A stretch of DNA of 18,206 bases from Muribaculaceae bacterium (GCA_009775125.1 VSPD01000054.1:1-18206); one strand, 5' to 3'. Counted from the stretch's first letter, positions 1-7,510 are shown. Translations and numbers: made by a program. Notes: a model not told the origin generated them from the letters alone.

Positions 1-1
1 C

Positions 2-1243
2 TTCTCGGCCGTGGCCCGCAAAGGCATCGTGGACCTCAGTTGGGACGCCCCCGAATCTGACATAGCCCCCACGCGCTACAACATCTACCGCAACAACACC
101 CTGCTGGCCTCCACCACCTCCACCGGATACACCGACAGCTCCACCGGCGCCCTCACCGACATATCCTACTCCGTCGACGCCGAATACCCCTCGGGCCTCA
201 TCTCGCCCTTCGTGTCGGCAAAAGTGACCATCCCGCGCAACTTCATCGCCTCGCTCTCAGCCACCGCCGACGCCGACGCCGTGGACCTGCGGTGGAACCT
301 GCCCACGCGCCTCACGCGCATGCAAGGCACCATCGACCGCTACACCGTCTACGAGCTGCTGGCCTCCTCCGTAGAAGTGGCCCACCGCTTCCGCGCCGAA
401 GACCTCGCCGTGTATGCCGGCTACAAAATACGCCGCATATCATTCTTCCCCGTGCAGCCCCAGCGCGTGGTGGCATGCACCCTCACCGTCTACGAAGCCG
501 ACCCCGCCACCGGCGCCCTCACCCCGGTGTCGACCCGCAAAGTGTCGGAAACAGGCGTGGCCCAGTGGAACGACATACTGCTCACCAAACCCGTCGAAAT
601 CACCCCCGGCAAAGAGCTCTGGATAGCCGTGCGCTTCGAAAGCAACAACGGCACCGTGCAGATCATCTCCGACAACGCCTCCAACCCCGGCGCCCTCGGC
701 TCATGTATCAGCGTCGACGGCGGAGCATGGGAAGCCGACCCCGAAGCCGACGGCTCATTCTTCATCTACGCCACCCTCGCCGAGCCCGACGCCACCGCCG
801 GAAGCCCCGTCGAAATAGCCCCCGGCGACGCCTCCGACATCGACTTCTGCTACCCCGCAGGCTTCGCCGTGTACCGCGACGGCACCCTCATCGCCACCAC
901 CGACGGCCGCGCCTTCCGCGACGACAACGTGCCCGCCGGCGCGCACACCTACACCCTGTCGAGCCTCTACGCCGGCGGCAACGAATCCACCACGCAATCC
1001 GTCGACGTCACCGTCGGCACCGACGGCATCACCTCCGCCGAAGCCGCCCCGGCCATCACCGTCACCACGGCAGCGGGCACCATCACCATCGGCGCCGGAG
1101 CCGGACTCGCCACCGTGGCCGACACCACAGGCCGCGTCATAGCCCGTGTCGACGCCACCTCGGCCCCCGCCACCATCTTGGCCGCCCCCGGCGTCTACAT
1201 CGTCACCACCCCCACCACAAGCACAAAAGCCCTCGTCCGCTAA
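2..1243 (+). CDS. Secreted FN3-domain surface protein with T9SS-like C-terminus (5' end missing)
   Basis: The frame is open from base 2, so the gene begins left of the window and only its last 413 residues are visible. Numbering from the GTG at base 11, residues 1-75 form a fibronectin type III module. A second FN3 module starts at about residue 77, is interrupted near residue 97, and resumes near residue 284 (GFAVYRDGTLIATT) until about 335. The roughly 185-residue insert has the pattern of a beta-sandwich common in Bacteroidetes secreted peptidases and adhesins (RFRAEDLAVYAGYKI, then AQWNDILLTKPVEITPGKELWIAV). The last 65 residues (GRVIARV, PGVYIVTT, KALVR) resemble a type A type IX secretion sorting domain, so the protein is probably exported and held at or released from the surface. 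Whether a catalytic domain lies upstream cannot be seen. The gene converges on the next gene. Confidence 0.8.
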   Translation, partial: FSAVARKGIVDLSWDAPESDIAPTRYNIYRNNTLLASTTSTGYTDSSTGALTDISYSVDAEYPSGLISPFVSAKVTIPRNFIASLSATADADAVDLRWNLPTRLTRMQGTIDRYTVYELLASSVEVAHRFRAEDLAVYAGYKIRRISFFPVQPQRVVACTLTVYEADPATGALTPVSTRKVSETGVAQWNDILLTKPVEITPGKELWIAVRFESNNGTVQIISDNASNPGALGSCISVDGGAWEADPEADGSFFIYATLAEPDATAGSPVEIAPGDASDIDFCYPAGFAVYRDGTLIATTDGRAFRDDNVPAGAHTYTLSSLYAGGNESTTQSVDVTVGTDGITSAEAAPAITVTTAAGTITIGAGAGLATVADTTGRVIARVDATSAPATILAAPGVYIVTTPTTSTKALVR

Positions 1244-1309
1244 CCCCGGCAGGAACACTAATCGCGAAGCGCTTTGCAAGGCAAAGAACCCTCCGGCTTG
1301 TGAAATATT

Positions 1310-1371
1310 AGACAAGAGAACAGAAGGAACAGGAGAAATTTAATCCTCCTGTTTCTTCTGTTCTTCTGTCT
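1310..1371. terminator. Long hairpin between convergent genes
   Basis: Two 26-nt arms (1310-1335 and 1346-1371) are complementary except for one A-C mismatch and two G-T wobble pairs, around a 10-nt AT-rich loop. The hairpin lies between the stop codon of the rightward surface protein and that of the leftward gene ending at 1379, where a shared terminator is expected. The only homopolymer run is A7 at 1372-1378, on the wrong side for a classic U-tail in either direction, so rho-independent function is uncertain. The arms consist of imperfect AGAACAGAAG-like repeats. Confidence 0.5.
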
Positions 1372-1378
1372 AAAAAAA

Positions 1379-2050
1379 TTACTGCCTGCTCAGGAAGCGG
1401 CGGCGGGCCGGGAGCGACATGTCGCCGGGGAAGGTGGCGAGGGTGCGGTCGACGAAATAGGCGCGGGCCAGGATGTCGGCGCCGGGCTCGTATCGCCAGC
1501 CGCCGTTGCGGGAGCGGAAGTCGGGGTCGGCCATGGCCGCGAGCACTTCGGTCACCACGGCGGCCTCTTGGGGCGATAGCTCGGCGCGCGGGCGGGACAG
1601 CTCGCTGTCGCGGCCGGTGTCGTCGCGGTAGGAGGCGAGGATGCGCTCGCGGTCGGTGCGTACATATCGCGTCATGAGCCCGAGCAGGGCGCGCCCCGAG
1701 GGGTTGCCGTAGAAGCTCTCGTAGTCGCCGCACTGGCAAAGGTAGACAAAGTGCATCACCTCGGTCACTTTCAGCGCCGGAAAACGTGTGAGGATTATCT
1801 CGGCGAGAGATGTCATCTGCGATATGTCGAAACGCTCGGAAAGGCCTGCGAAGTCGATGATGAATTTTATCATCCCTGCAATCCATTTACGATACTTGTC
1901 GGGGCCGAATGCAGCGGCCACTTGCGCGAGCGTCGGGGCGGTGCCCAGATACATCCGGCGCAAATCGGAGGATACGAAGCGGGCTATATTCTCCGGGGCG
2001 TATAATGCGGCGAATCCGGCATAGTCAGACGATGCTGTCAATGTATTCAT
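1379..2050 (-). CDS. Conserved hypothetical protein, DUF6633-like
   Basis: This 223-residue protein has no signal peptide or membrane segment and is probably cytosolic and alpha-helical. From memory its N-terminal two thirds (SDYAGFAALYAPENIARF, then KYRKWIAGMIKFIIDF, then LKVTEVMHFVYLCQCGDYESFYG) match the DUF6633 type of protein, which travels with HTH replication-like proteins on Bacteroidales phages and integrative elements. No enzymatic motif is visible. The start at 2050 lies inside the end of the upstream leftward gene, a 26-bp overlap that implies one transcript and probably coupled translation. A role as partner or loader for the HTH protein is inference from this linkage. The C-terminal third (SLPARRRFLSRQ) is basic. 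Confidence 0.65.
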   Translation of the reverse strand: MNTLTASSDYAGFAALYAPENIARFVSSDLRRMYLGTAPTLAQVAAAFGPDKYRKWIAGMIKFIIDFAGLSERFDISQMTSLAEIILTRFPALKVTEVMHFVYLCQCGDYESFYGNPSGRALLGLMTRYVRTDRERILASYRDDTGRDSELSRPRAELSPQEAAVVTEVLAAMADPDFRSRNGGWRYEPGADILARAYFVDRTLATFPGDMSLPARRRFLSRQ

Positions 2051-2753
2051 CGAAAGGATTTTTAGGTTTCACATGCTGATTGTTTCTCGCCGGCCGGGCG
2101 GCGACACGGGCCACGTCGCGGTTTTTGACGCGGATTTGCGACAAAAGGTGGTTTACCCAAAGGCGGTAGTCGTCATGAGTCTCGCCCGAGAGTTGCCATT
2201 GTGCCACGACAGCCTCGGCCAGGGCGCGGAAGTCGGCCACGGTGGCTGTGGCGTGATTCACGCGGCGGAGCTCGGCTACGAGGGTTTGGTGCAGGCTTGT
2301 GTTGCTGCTGTGGAAAAACCTTTCAAAAAAGATTTTATCATCGCCTCGCGCGTCAACAACAACAAAATTTTCTTTTGTCTTTTTTTCTTCTTGTCTTTTA
2401 GTCTTATATATGCCGCCACCGCTGCCTTCACGGCTACCGCAGTCACTACCGCCGCCGCTACCGCCACGACTACCGCAATTTTTGAGGTAGTAGGCGGGGG
2501 CTTTCCTTGATTTCTTACCGGATTCGAAATCGAGAACGCCACGCATTTTCAGAGTGTTGCGACATCGCATGAGGGTGTTTTCCGACATACCCAGACCAAG
2601 ACAGATCTTCGAATTGGGACGCACCAGCGGAGATGGCCAGCCCTGTCGGTTGCACTCGTTCAGGAGGTAGAAGTAGAGCGCAATCTCATTCGGGCCAAAC
2701 TCTTGGCTTCCGTGCATTCGCCAAAAATTGTTGATGAGATCGATATAGGTCAT
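2025..2753 (-). CDS. HTH protein resembling a phage/ICE replication initiator
   Basis: This 242-residue protein opens with MTYIDLINNFWRMHG and EIALYFYLLNECNRQGW, a pattern I recognise from Bacteroidales mobile-element proteins with an N-terminal winged-helix domain of replication-initiator or DnaD type. The HTH spans roughly residues 46-75 (NSKICLGLGMSENTLMRCRN). Residues 93-114 are a low-complexity Gly/Ser/Cys linker, followed by a strongly basic stretch (KTKRQEEKKTK) and a C-terminal domain ending DYRLWVNHLLSQIRVKNRD. It is the first gene of a two-gene leftward unit. Its DNA is less GC-rich than the neighbours around 2330-2420, which fits foreign origin. DNA binding is well supported; the exact role (replication initiation or regulation) is inferred. 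No integrase, relaxase or phage structural gene is nearby. Confidence 0.7.
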   Translation of the reverse strand: MTYIDLINNFWRMHGSQEFGPNEIALYFYLLNECNRQGWPSPLVRPNSKICLGLGMSENTLMRCRNTLKMRGVLDFESGKKSRKAPAYYLKNCGSRGGSGGGSDCGSREGSGGGIYKTKRQEEKKTKENFVVVDARGDDKIFFERFFHSSNTSLHQTLVAELRRVNHATATVADFRALAEAVVAQWQLSGETHDDYRLWVNHLLSQIRVKNRDVARVAARPARNNQHVKPKNPFDEYIDSIV

Positions 2754-2792
2754 AGATTAAGAATGAAAAAGGTAAAAACAATTTATCTACTG

Positions 2793-2823
2793 CAAAGATA
2801 ATGGATATTTTGCAATTTACAAT
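2793..2823 (-). promoter_or_regulatory. Bacteroidetes-type promoter for the HTH gene
   Basis: Read on the minus strand, TATCTTTG (2800-2793) matches the Bacteroidetes -7 consensus TAnnTTTG. An ATTG at 2823-2820 lies 19 bases upstream as a -33 element. The start codon at 2753 follows after a leader of about 30 nt. Confidence 0.6.
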
Positions 2824-2854
2824 AGATTTATTTACCTTTTAACATTTTTTATAT

Positions 2855-2914
2855 GTAGGAACACAAGCCTCCGGCTTGTGTTTTTTTTCACAATCCGGAG
2901 GATTGTGTTCCTAC
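2855..2914. repeat. REPIN-like double palindrome (GTAG...CTAC)
   Basis: Two 26-nt units face each other around a T8 spacer (2881-2888). Each begins with GTAGGAACACAA when read inward from its own end, and the units differ at only two positions. Each folds alone into an 8-bp stem with a 3-nt loop (for example CACAAGCC, TCC, GGCTTGTG), and the compensating differences keep both stems perfect. The pair can also form one long hairpin. GTAG followed by an imperfect palindrome is the signature of REP sequences, and the inverted pair matches a REPIN. It lies 9 bases past the stop of the leftward antiporter gene, so it may also shield the 3' end of that transcript. Confidence 0.8.
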
Positions 2915-2923
2915 TCCTACTGC

Positions 2924-4216
2924 TTATTTCCGCATCAGGGCGATGGAGGCGAGGGCGCAGACCAGCAGGGCCATGGGATAGTAGAGGTGGCCGATGATGG
3001 CAAGGGGGGAGAGCATGGCGAGGCTGCCGGCCATGAGCAGCTGGGCGCCGTAGGGGAGGATGCCTTGGACGACGCACGAGAAGGTGTCGAGCAGGCTGGC
3101 CACGCGACGGGGCTCGAGGCCGAAGCGGCGGGAGATGTCGGCGGCGAGGTTGCCCACGGTGATGATGGCTATGGTGTTGTTGGCGGTGCATATGTTGGCC
3201 ACGGAGACGAGGGCGGCGATGGTGAGGGCTGCGCCTCGGCGGCGGCTCACGCGGCGTGTCATGGCGCCGAGCAGGTAGTCGATGCCTCCGAGATGGCGTA
3301 TCACCTGGAGCATGCCTCCGGCGAGGAGGGTGACGGTGATGAGGTCGCCCATCGAGCCGATGCCTGTGCCCATGGCGGCGAGCCAGCCTGTAAGGGCGGG
3401 GCTTCCGGAGGCCATGTCGATGATGAATACGGAGACGGTGCCGAGCACGAGCACCACGGCCACGTTCACGCCGGCGAGGGCGCCTGCCAGCACGATGAGG
3501 TAGGGCACGACTTTCACGAAGTCGATTTCGCCGGTGTCGACGGCGGGCATGGGGTGGCTCCACCCGTACCATATATAATATATGAGCACGGCCACGGCGG
3601 CGGGCATGACGATGCGGAAGTTGGCGCGGAATTTGTCGGCCATGCCGCAGCCCTGGGTGCGCGTGGCGGCTATGGTGGTGTCGGAGATGAACGAGAGGTT
3701 GTCGCCGAAGAAGGCTCCTCCTACCACTATGGCCACTGTCATGGCGGGGTCGGCTCCGGTGGACGCGGCTATGCCGGCGGCCATGGGCGCGAGGGCCACG
3801 ATGGTGCCCACCGACGTGCCTATCGACAGGGATATGAAGCAGGCTCCCACAAAGAGGCCCGCGGGCACCATGCGCCCGGGCAGGAAGTGGAGCACGAGGC
3901 CCACGGTGGCGTCGATGCACCCTATGCTTTTGGCCGAGGCGGCGAAGGCTCCGGCCAGGATGAATATCCAGATCATGAGCAGGATGCCGGGGTCGGCGGC
4001 TCCGCGCGAGAACAGGTCGAGGCGCGCTCTGGCGTCCATGCCGGGGACGAGGGCCAGGGCGTAGACCGACGCGATGAGGAAGGCCACGGCCACGGGCATG
4101 GCGTAGAAGTCGGCCGCCGACACCGACACGCCCAGGTAGAGGGCCGTGAACACTATCAGGGGGCTGAGGGCGAGCCAGCCGCGCAGGGGCGATATGTGCT
4201 TGGGGACTGTTGTCAT
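2924..4216 (-). CDS. Na+/H+ antiporter, NhaC family
   Basis: This is a 430-residue inner-membrane protein with about ten or more hydrophobic segments, a usual length for NhaC. Family features include SIGTSVGTIVALAPMA (about 131-146), the acidic-polar segment GDNLSFISDTTIAATRTQG (171-189), and NICTANNTIAIITVG (about 340-354). NhaC-type carriers exchange Na+ for protons and support pH and sodium balance; some relatives carry other substrates such as malate with lactate, so the substrate here is inferred. The ATG at 4216 was chosen because it starts MTTVPKH and forms an ATGA overlap with the ribonuclease Z stop. The same frame stays open much further upstream, but that extension only runs through the other gene out of frame. 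The two genes are probably co-transcribed and translationally coupled. Confidence 0.85.
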   Translation of the reverse strand: MTTVPKHISPLRGWLALSPLIVFTALYLGVSVSAADFYAMPVAVAFLIASVYALALVPGMDARARLDLFSRGAADPGILLMIWIFILAGAFAASAKSIGCIDATVGLVLHFLPGRMVPAGLFVGACFISLSIGTSVGTIVALAPMAAGIAASTGADPAMTVAIVVGGAFFGDNLSFISDTTIAATRTQGCGMADKFRANFRIVMPAAVAVLIYYIWYGWSHPMPAVDTGEIDFVKVVPYLIVLAGALAGVNVAVVLVLGTVSVFIIDMASGSPALTGWLAAMGTGIGSMGDLITVTLLAGGMLQVIRHLGGIDYLLGAMTRRVSRRRGAALTIAALVSVANICTANNTIAIITVGNLAADISRRFGLEPRRVASLLDTFSCVVQGILPYGAQLLMAGSLAMLSPLAIIGHLYYPMALLVCALASIALMRK

Positions 4217-5127
4217 TCTATGTCGATTTTCATGCCTTCGTTGGCCACCACTGTGTTGGGGAATTCTTCGGAGGCTTCGCGCAGGTGGCCGCTTTCGTCG
4301 TGGTATTTTTTTGAGAAGTGGCCGAGGATGAGCTTGCGCGCGCCTGCCGCGGCGGCAATCTTTCCGGCCTGTCGGGCTGTGGAGTGCCCGCGCGGGGCGG
4401 CGAGGGCTTCGAATTCGTCGGTGTAGGTGGCTTCGTGGTAGATGGTGGTGACGCCTTCGACGGCGGCTGCCACGCGGGGGTCGAAGGCTGTGTCGGAGCA
4501 GTAGGCGTAGCTCAGCGAGGGGCCGGGGTCGGTGGTGAGGCGGGCGTTTTCTATCACGCGGCCGTCGGGCGTGACGAAGTCGGCGCCGGCTTTTATGGCC
4601 GCGCGCTCGCGCACGGGCACGTCGAAGAATTCGAGCATGTCGGCGCGCAGGGGCCTGGGGCGGGGCTTCTCGCGGAAGATGTAGCCCGCACAGCGCACGC
4701 GGTGGTAGAGGGGGAAGGCTTCGACGGTGAGGGCGTCGCTCTCGAACACTGTCCCTCCCTCGGGGGGCACGGGGTGATATACTATCTCTATGGTGGGCTC
4801 GTGCACGAGCATTTTCATCATGCGGCGCATCAGCTCGATGCCTTCGGCAAACATGTAGACGTGGACTTGCCCCGAGCATTCGTGCAGCGACAGGGTGGAG
4901 AGCAGCCCGGGCAGGCCCAGGAAATGGTCGCCGTGGAGGTGGGATATGAATATGTGGCGCAGGTGAGAGAATCGCAGGCGCATGCGGCGCATTTGCAGCT
5001 GGGCGCACTCGCCGCAGTCGACCATATAGAGGGTGTCGCGGAAGTCGACCACCTGGGCCGATGGCAGGTGGCGGTTGCTTGGCGTGGCCGAGCCGCAACC
5101 GAGTATGTTTACTGAAAATTTGCTCAT
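4213..5127 (-). CDS. rnz: Ribonuclease Z (tRNA 3' endonuclease)
   Basis: This 304-residue cytosolic metallo-beta-lactamase-fold enzyme removes 3' trailers from tRNA precursors, and its length is typical of the short bacterial form. All expected metal ligands are visible: HLHGDH at residues 63-68 (with FISHLHGDHFLGLPG), H142 in the PLYHRVRCAGYIFREK segment, D212 in YCSDT, H231 in HEATY, H248 in GHST and H270 in LGHFS. The start was set at 5127 (MSKFSVNILGCGSATPS) because this is the family N-terminus and because a promoter box ends five bases upstream. The in-frame ATG at 5217 would add residues that look untranslated and would lie upstream of that promoter. It is the first gene of an operon with the NhaC antiporter. 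Confidence 0.93.
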   Translation of the reverse strand: MSKFSVNILGCGSATPSNRHLPSAQVVDFRDTLYMVDCGECAQLQMRRMRLRFSHLRHIFISHLHGDHFLGLPGLLSTLSLHECSGQVHVYMFAEGIELMRRMMKMLVHEPTIEIVYHPVPPEGGTVFESDALTVEAFPLYHRVRCAGYIFREKPRPRPLRADMLEFFDVPVRERAAIKAGADFVTPDGRVIENARLTTDPGPSLSYAYCSDTAFDPRVAAAVEGVTTIYHEATYTDEFEALAAPRGHSTARQAGKIAAAAGARKLILGHFSKKYHDESGHLREASEEFPNTVVANEGMKIDIE

Positions 5128-5132
5128 GGGTG

Positions 5133-5164
5133 CAAAGGTACGGAATTTTTTGCAGAGGGGCAAG
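5133..5164 (-). promoter_or_regulatory. Promoter of rnz-nhaC operon, giving a near-leaderless mRNA
   Basis: On the minus strand TACCTTTG (5140-5133) is a perfect TAnnTTTG -7 box, with CTTG (5164-5161) as a -33 element 20 bases upstream. Only five bases separate the box from the rnz ATG, so the transcript should begin at or very near the start codon. No Shine-Dalgarno sequence is possible in that space. Confidence 0.75.
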
Positions 5165-5171
5165 AAGGGAA

Positions 5172-5204
5172 AATCGAGCAATCGAGTAATCGAGCAATCG
5201 AGTA
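5172..5204. repeat. 8-bp tandem array upstream of the rnz promoter
   Basis: Four 8-bp units alternate exactly between two variants. On the minus strand they read TACTCGAT, TGCTCGAT, TACTCGAT, TGCTCGAT, followed by a pyrimidine-rich run that contains the rnz -33 box. The array sits immediately upstream of the promoter. A related array (TACTCGAA units, then CT-rich units) precedes the DUF4293 gene at 15441. Confidence 0.85.
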
Positions 5205-5329
5205 TGTTGTAAAACATATAAAAAATTTGTCGGATATTAAGTATTTTTTTATAAATTGCAACCGATTTGTTAAGGATTCGCGCCTTGGCATTTCAATACC
5301 ATGAATAATTATAAAAAACTTCTGATATC

Positions 5330-7486
5330 ATGAAGATCTACAAAACTCAAGAAATCAAGAACATAGCCTTGCTTGGCAGCAAAGGCTCGGGCAAAACCAC
5401 ACTCGCCGAAGCCATGCTTTTCGAGTGTGGAGTTATAAAACGCCGCGGCTCCGTAGAAGCCAAGAACACTGTTTCCGATTATTTCCCCGTTGAAAAAGAA
5501 TACGGCTCGTCGGTATTCTCCACCATATTCTACGCCGAATTCCTCGGCAAGAAACTCAATGTGATCGACTGCCCCGGCGCCGACGACTTCGTGGGCAACG
5601 CCATCACCGCCCTCAACGTCACCGACACCGGCGTGATTCTCATCGACGCCCAGTATGGCGTGGAAGTGGGCACACAAAACATTTTCCGCACCACCGCGCA
5701 GCTCGGCAAGCCCGTGATTTTCGCCCTCAACCAGCTCGACGGCGACAAGGCCGACTACGACAACGTGATTGAGCAGATGCGCGAAATCTTCGGCCCGAAG
5801 GTGGTGCAAATCCAATATCCGCTGGCATGTGGAGCAGGCTTCAACGCCATGATCGACGTGCTGCTTATGAAAAAATACTCGTGGGGCCCCGACGGCGGCG
5901 TGCCCGTTATCGAGGAAATTCCCGCCGAAGAAATGGACCGCGCCATGGAGCTGCACAAAGCCCTGGTGGAGGCCGCTGCCGAAAACGACGAGACGCTCAT
6001 GGAAAAATTCTTCGTCGAGGAGCACCTCACCGAGGACGAGATGCGCGAAGGCATCCGCAAGGGCCTTGTCGACCGCTCGATATTCCCCGTGTTCTGCGTG
6101 TCGGCCCTCAAAGACATGGGCGTGCGCCGCATGATGGAATTCCTGGGCAACGTAGTGCCCTTCGTCGAAGACATGCCCGCCCCTGTCGACACCGCCGGCA
6201 ACGAAGTGAAGCCTCTGGCCGACGGCCCCCTCTCCATCTACATGTTCAAGACCACCGTGGAGCCGCACATCGGCGAAGTGTCCTACTTCAAAGTAATGTC
6301 GGGCACCCTTAAAGCCGGCGCCGACCTCGACAACGTGACCCGCGGCTCCAAAGAACGCCTCGCCCAGATCTACTGCGTGTGCGGCCAGATAAAGACACCC
6401 GTCGACAGCCTCGAAGCCGGCGACATCGGCGCCGCCGTCAAGCTCAAAGACGTGCGCACCGGCAACACCCTCGACGAGAAAGGCTGCGACATCGAGTTCG
6501 ACTTCATAAAATATCCCGCTCCCAAATATCAGCGCGCCGTGCGCCCCGTCACCGAAAGCGACGCCGAGAAGCTCAACGTAATACTCACACGCATGCACGA
6601 GGAAGACCCCACATGGGTCGTGGAGCAATCCAAAGAACTGAAACAGACCATACTCTCGGGCCAGGGCGAGTTCCACCTCCGCACCCTCAAATGGCGCGTC
6701 GAGAACAACGACAAGCTCCCCATCGTGTTCGACGAGCCCAAGATACCCTACCGCGAGACCATAACCCGCGCCGCACGCGCCGACTACCGCCACAAGAAAC
6801 AGTCGGGCGGCGCCGGACAATTCGGCGAGGTGCATCTCATCGTAGAGCCCTACACCGAAGGCATGCCCGCTCCCGACACCTACCGCTTCGGCAACCAGGA
6901 ATTCAAGATGTCGGTGCGCGACACCCAGGAGATACCCCTGGCATGGGGCGGCAAGCTCGTGGTGTGCAACTGCATCGTGGGCGGCGCCATCGACGCCCGC
7001 TTCATCCCCGCCATCGTCAAGGGCCTGATGGACCGCATGGAGCAAGGCCCCCTCACCGGCTCCTATGCCCGCGACGTGCGCGTGTGCATCTACGACGGCA
7101 AGATGCACCCCGTCGACTCCAACGAAATCTCATTCCGCCTGGCCGGCCGCAACGCCTTCTCCGAGGCCTTCCGCAACGCCAATCCCAAGGTGCTCGAGCC
7201 CGTCTACGACGTGGAAGTGTTCGTGCCCGCCGACGTGATGGGCGATGTGATGAGCGACCTGCAAGGCCGCCGCGCCATAATCATGGGCATGTCGTCGGAA
7301 AACGGCTTCGAGAAAATCTCGGCCAAGGTGCCTTTGAAAGAAATGTCGTCGTACTCCACGGCGCTCAGCTCCATCACCGGCGGCCGCTCATCGTTCACGA
7401 TGAAATTCGCCTCCTACGAGCTCGTGCCCTCCGACGTGCAGGACCGTCTGCTCAAAGACTACGCCGAAAAGAACACAGAAGATTAG
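5330..7486 (+). CDS. fusA2: EF-G paralogue, EF-G2 type, lacking the catalytic switch II histidine
   Basis: This 718-residue protein has the full five-domain EF-G layout and should bind the ribosome and act in translocation. Domain I has P-loop GSKGSGKT (16-23), switch II DCPGADDF (80-87), NQLD (134-137) and SAL (258-260). Standard EF-G has DTPGHVDF, whose His is catalytic; here it is Ala84. Switch I is also altered (EYGSSV at 57-62 in place of RGITI). Domain IV keeps GQFGEVHL and the tip loop DGKMHPVDSNE with H593, so ribosome function looks retained. Bacteroides thetaiotaomicron has a paralogue of this kind that supports translation without GTP hydrolysis under carbon starvation and for gut colonisation. 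Orthology is inferred from these residue changes and the length. I found no convincing promoter in the 120 bases upstream. It appears monocistronic. Confidence 0.88.
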   Translation: MKIYKTQEIKNIALLGSKGSGKTTLAEAMLFECGVIKRRGSVEAKNTVSDYFPVEKEYGSSVFSTIFYAEFLGKKLNVIDCPGADDFVGNAITALNVTDTGVILIDAQYGVEVGTQNIFRTTAQLGKPVIFALNQLDGDKADYDNVIEQMREIFGPKVVQIQYPLACGAGFNAMIDVLLMKKYSWGPDGGVPVIEEIPAEEMDRAMELHKALVEAAAENDETLMEKFFVEEHLTEDEMREGIRKGLVDRSIFPVFCVSALKDMGVRRMMEFLGNVVPFVEDMPAPVDTAGNEVKPLADGPLSIYMFKTTVEPHIGEVSYFKVMSGTLKAGADLDNVTRGSKERLAQIYCVCGQIKTPVDSLEAGDIGAAVKLKDVRTGNTLDEKGCDIEFDFIKYPAPKYQRAVRPVTESDAEKLNVILTRMHEEDPTWVVEQSKELKQTILSGQGEFHLRTLKWRVENNDKLPIVFDEPKIPYRETITRAARADYRHKKQSGGAGQFGEVHLIVEPYTEGMPAPDTYRFGNQEFKMSVRDTQEIPLAWGGKLVVCNCIVGGAIDARFIPAIVKGLMDRMEQGPLTGSYARDVRVCIYDGKMHPVDSNEISFRLAGRNAFSEAFRNANPKVLEPVYDVEVFVPADVMGDVMSDLQGRRAIIMGMSSENGFEKISAKVPLKEMSSYSTALSSITGGRSSFTMKFASYELVPSDVQDRLLKDYAEKNTED

Positions 7487-7510
7487 CCCCCCTGCCCCCC
7501 TTAGGGGGGG

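Noticed and set aside
1244..1378. Hidden small gene or tRNA in the convergent gap
   Set aside because: I found only a hairpin and a possible REP fragment; no cloverleaf and no credible frame.
2855..2888. Rho-independent terminator on the plus strand (stem followed by T8)
   Set aside because: It has the right shape, but no rightward gene ends here; both flanking genes run leftward. The inverted-pair design is better explained as a REPIN.
2876..4426. 516-residue plus-strand frame opposite the antiporter and ribonuclease Z
   Set aside because: Its composition (Gly, His, Glu, Ala) is that of an antisense shadow, and the opposite strand encodes two recognised families.
4217..5197. Upstream extension of the antiporter frame giving a 757-residue protein
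   Set aside because: The extension is Arg/Pro/His-rich out-of-frame translation of rnz. The ATG at 4216 gives the normal NhaC N-terminus.
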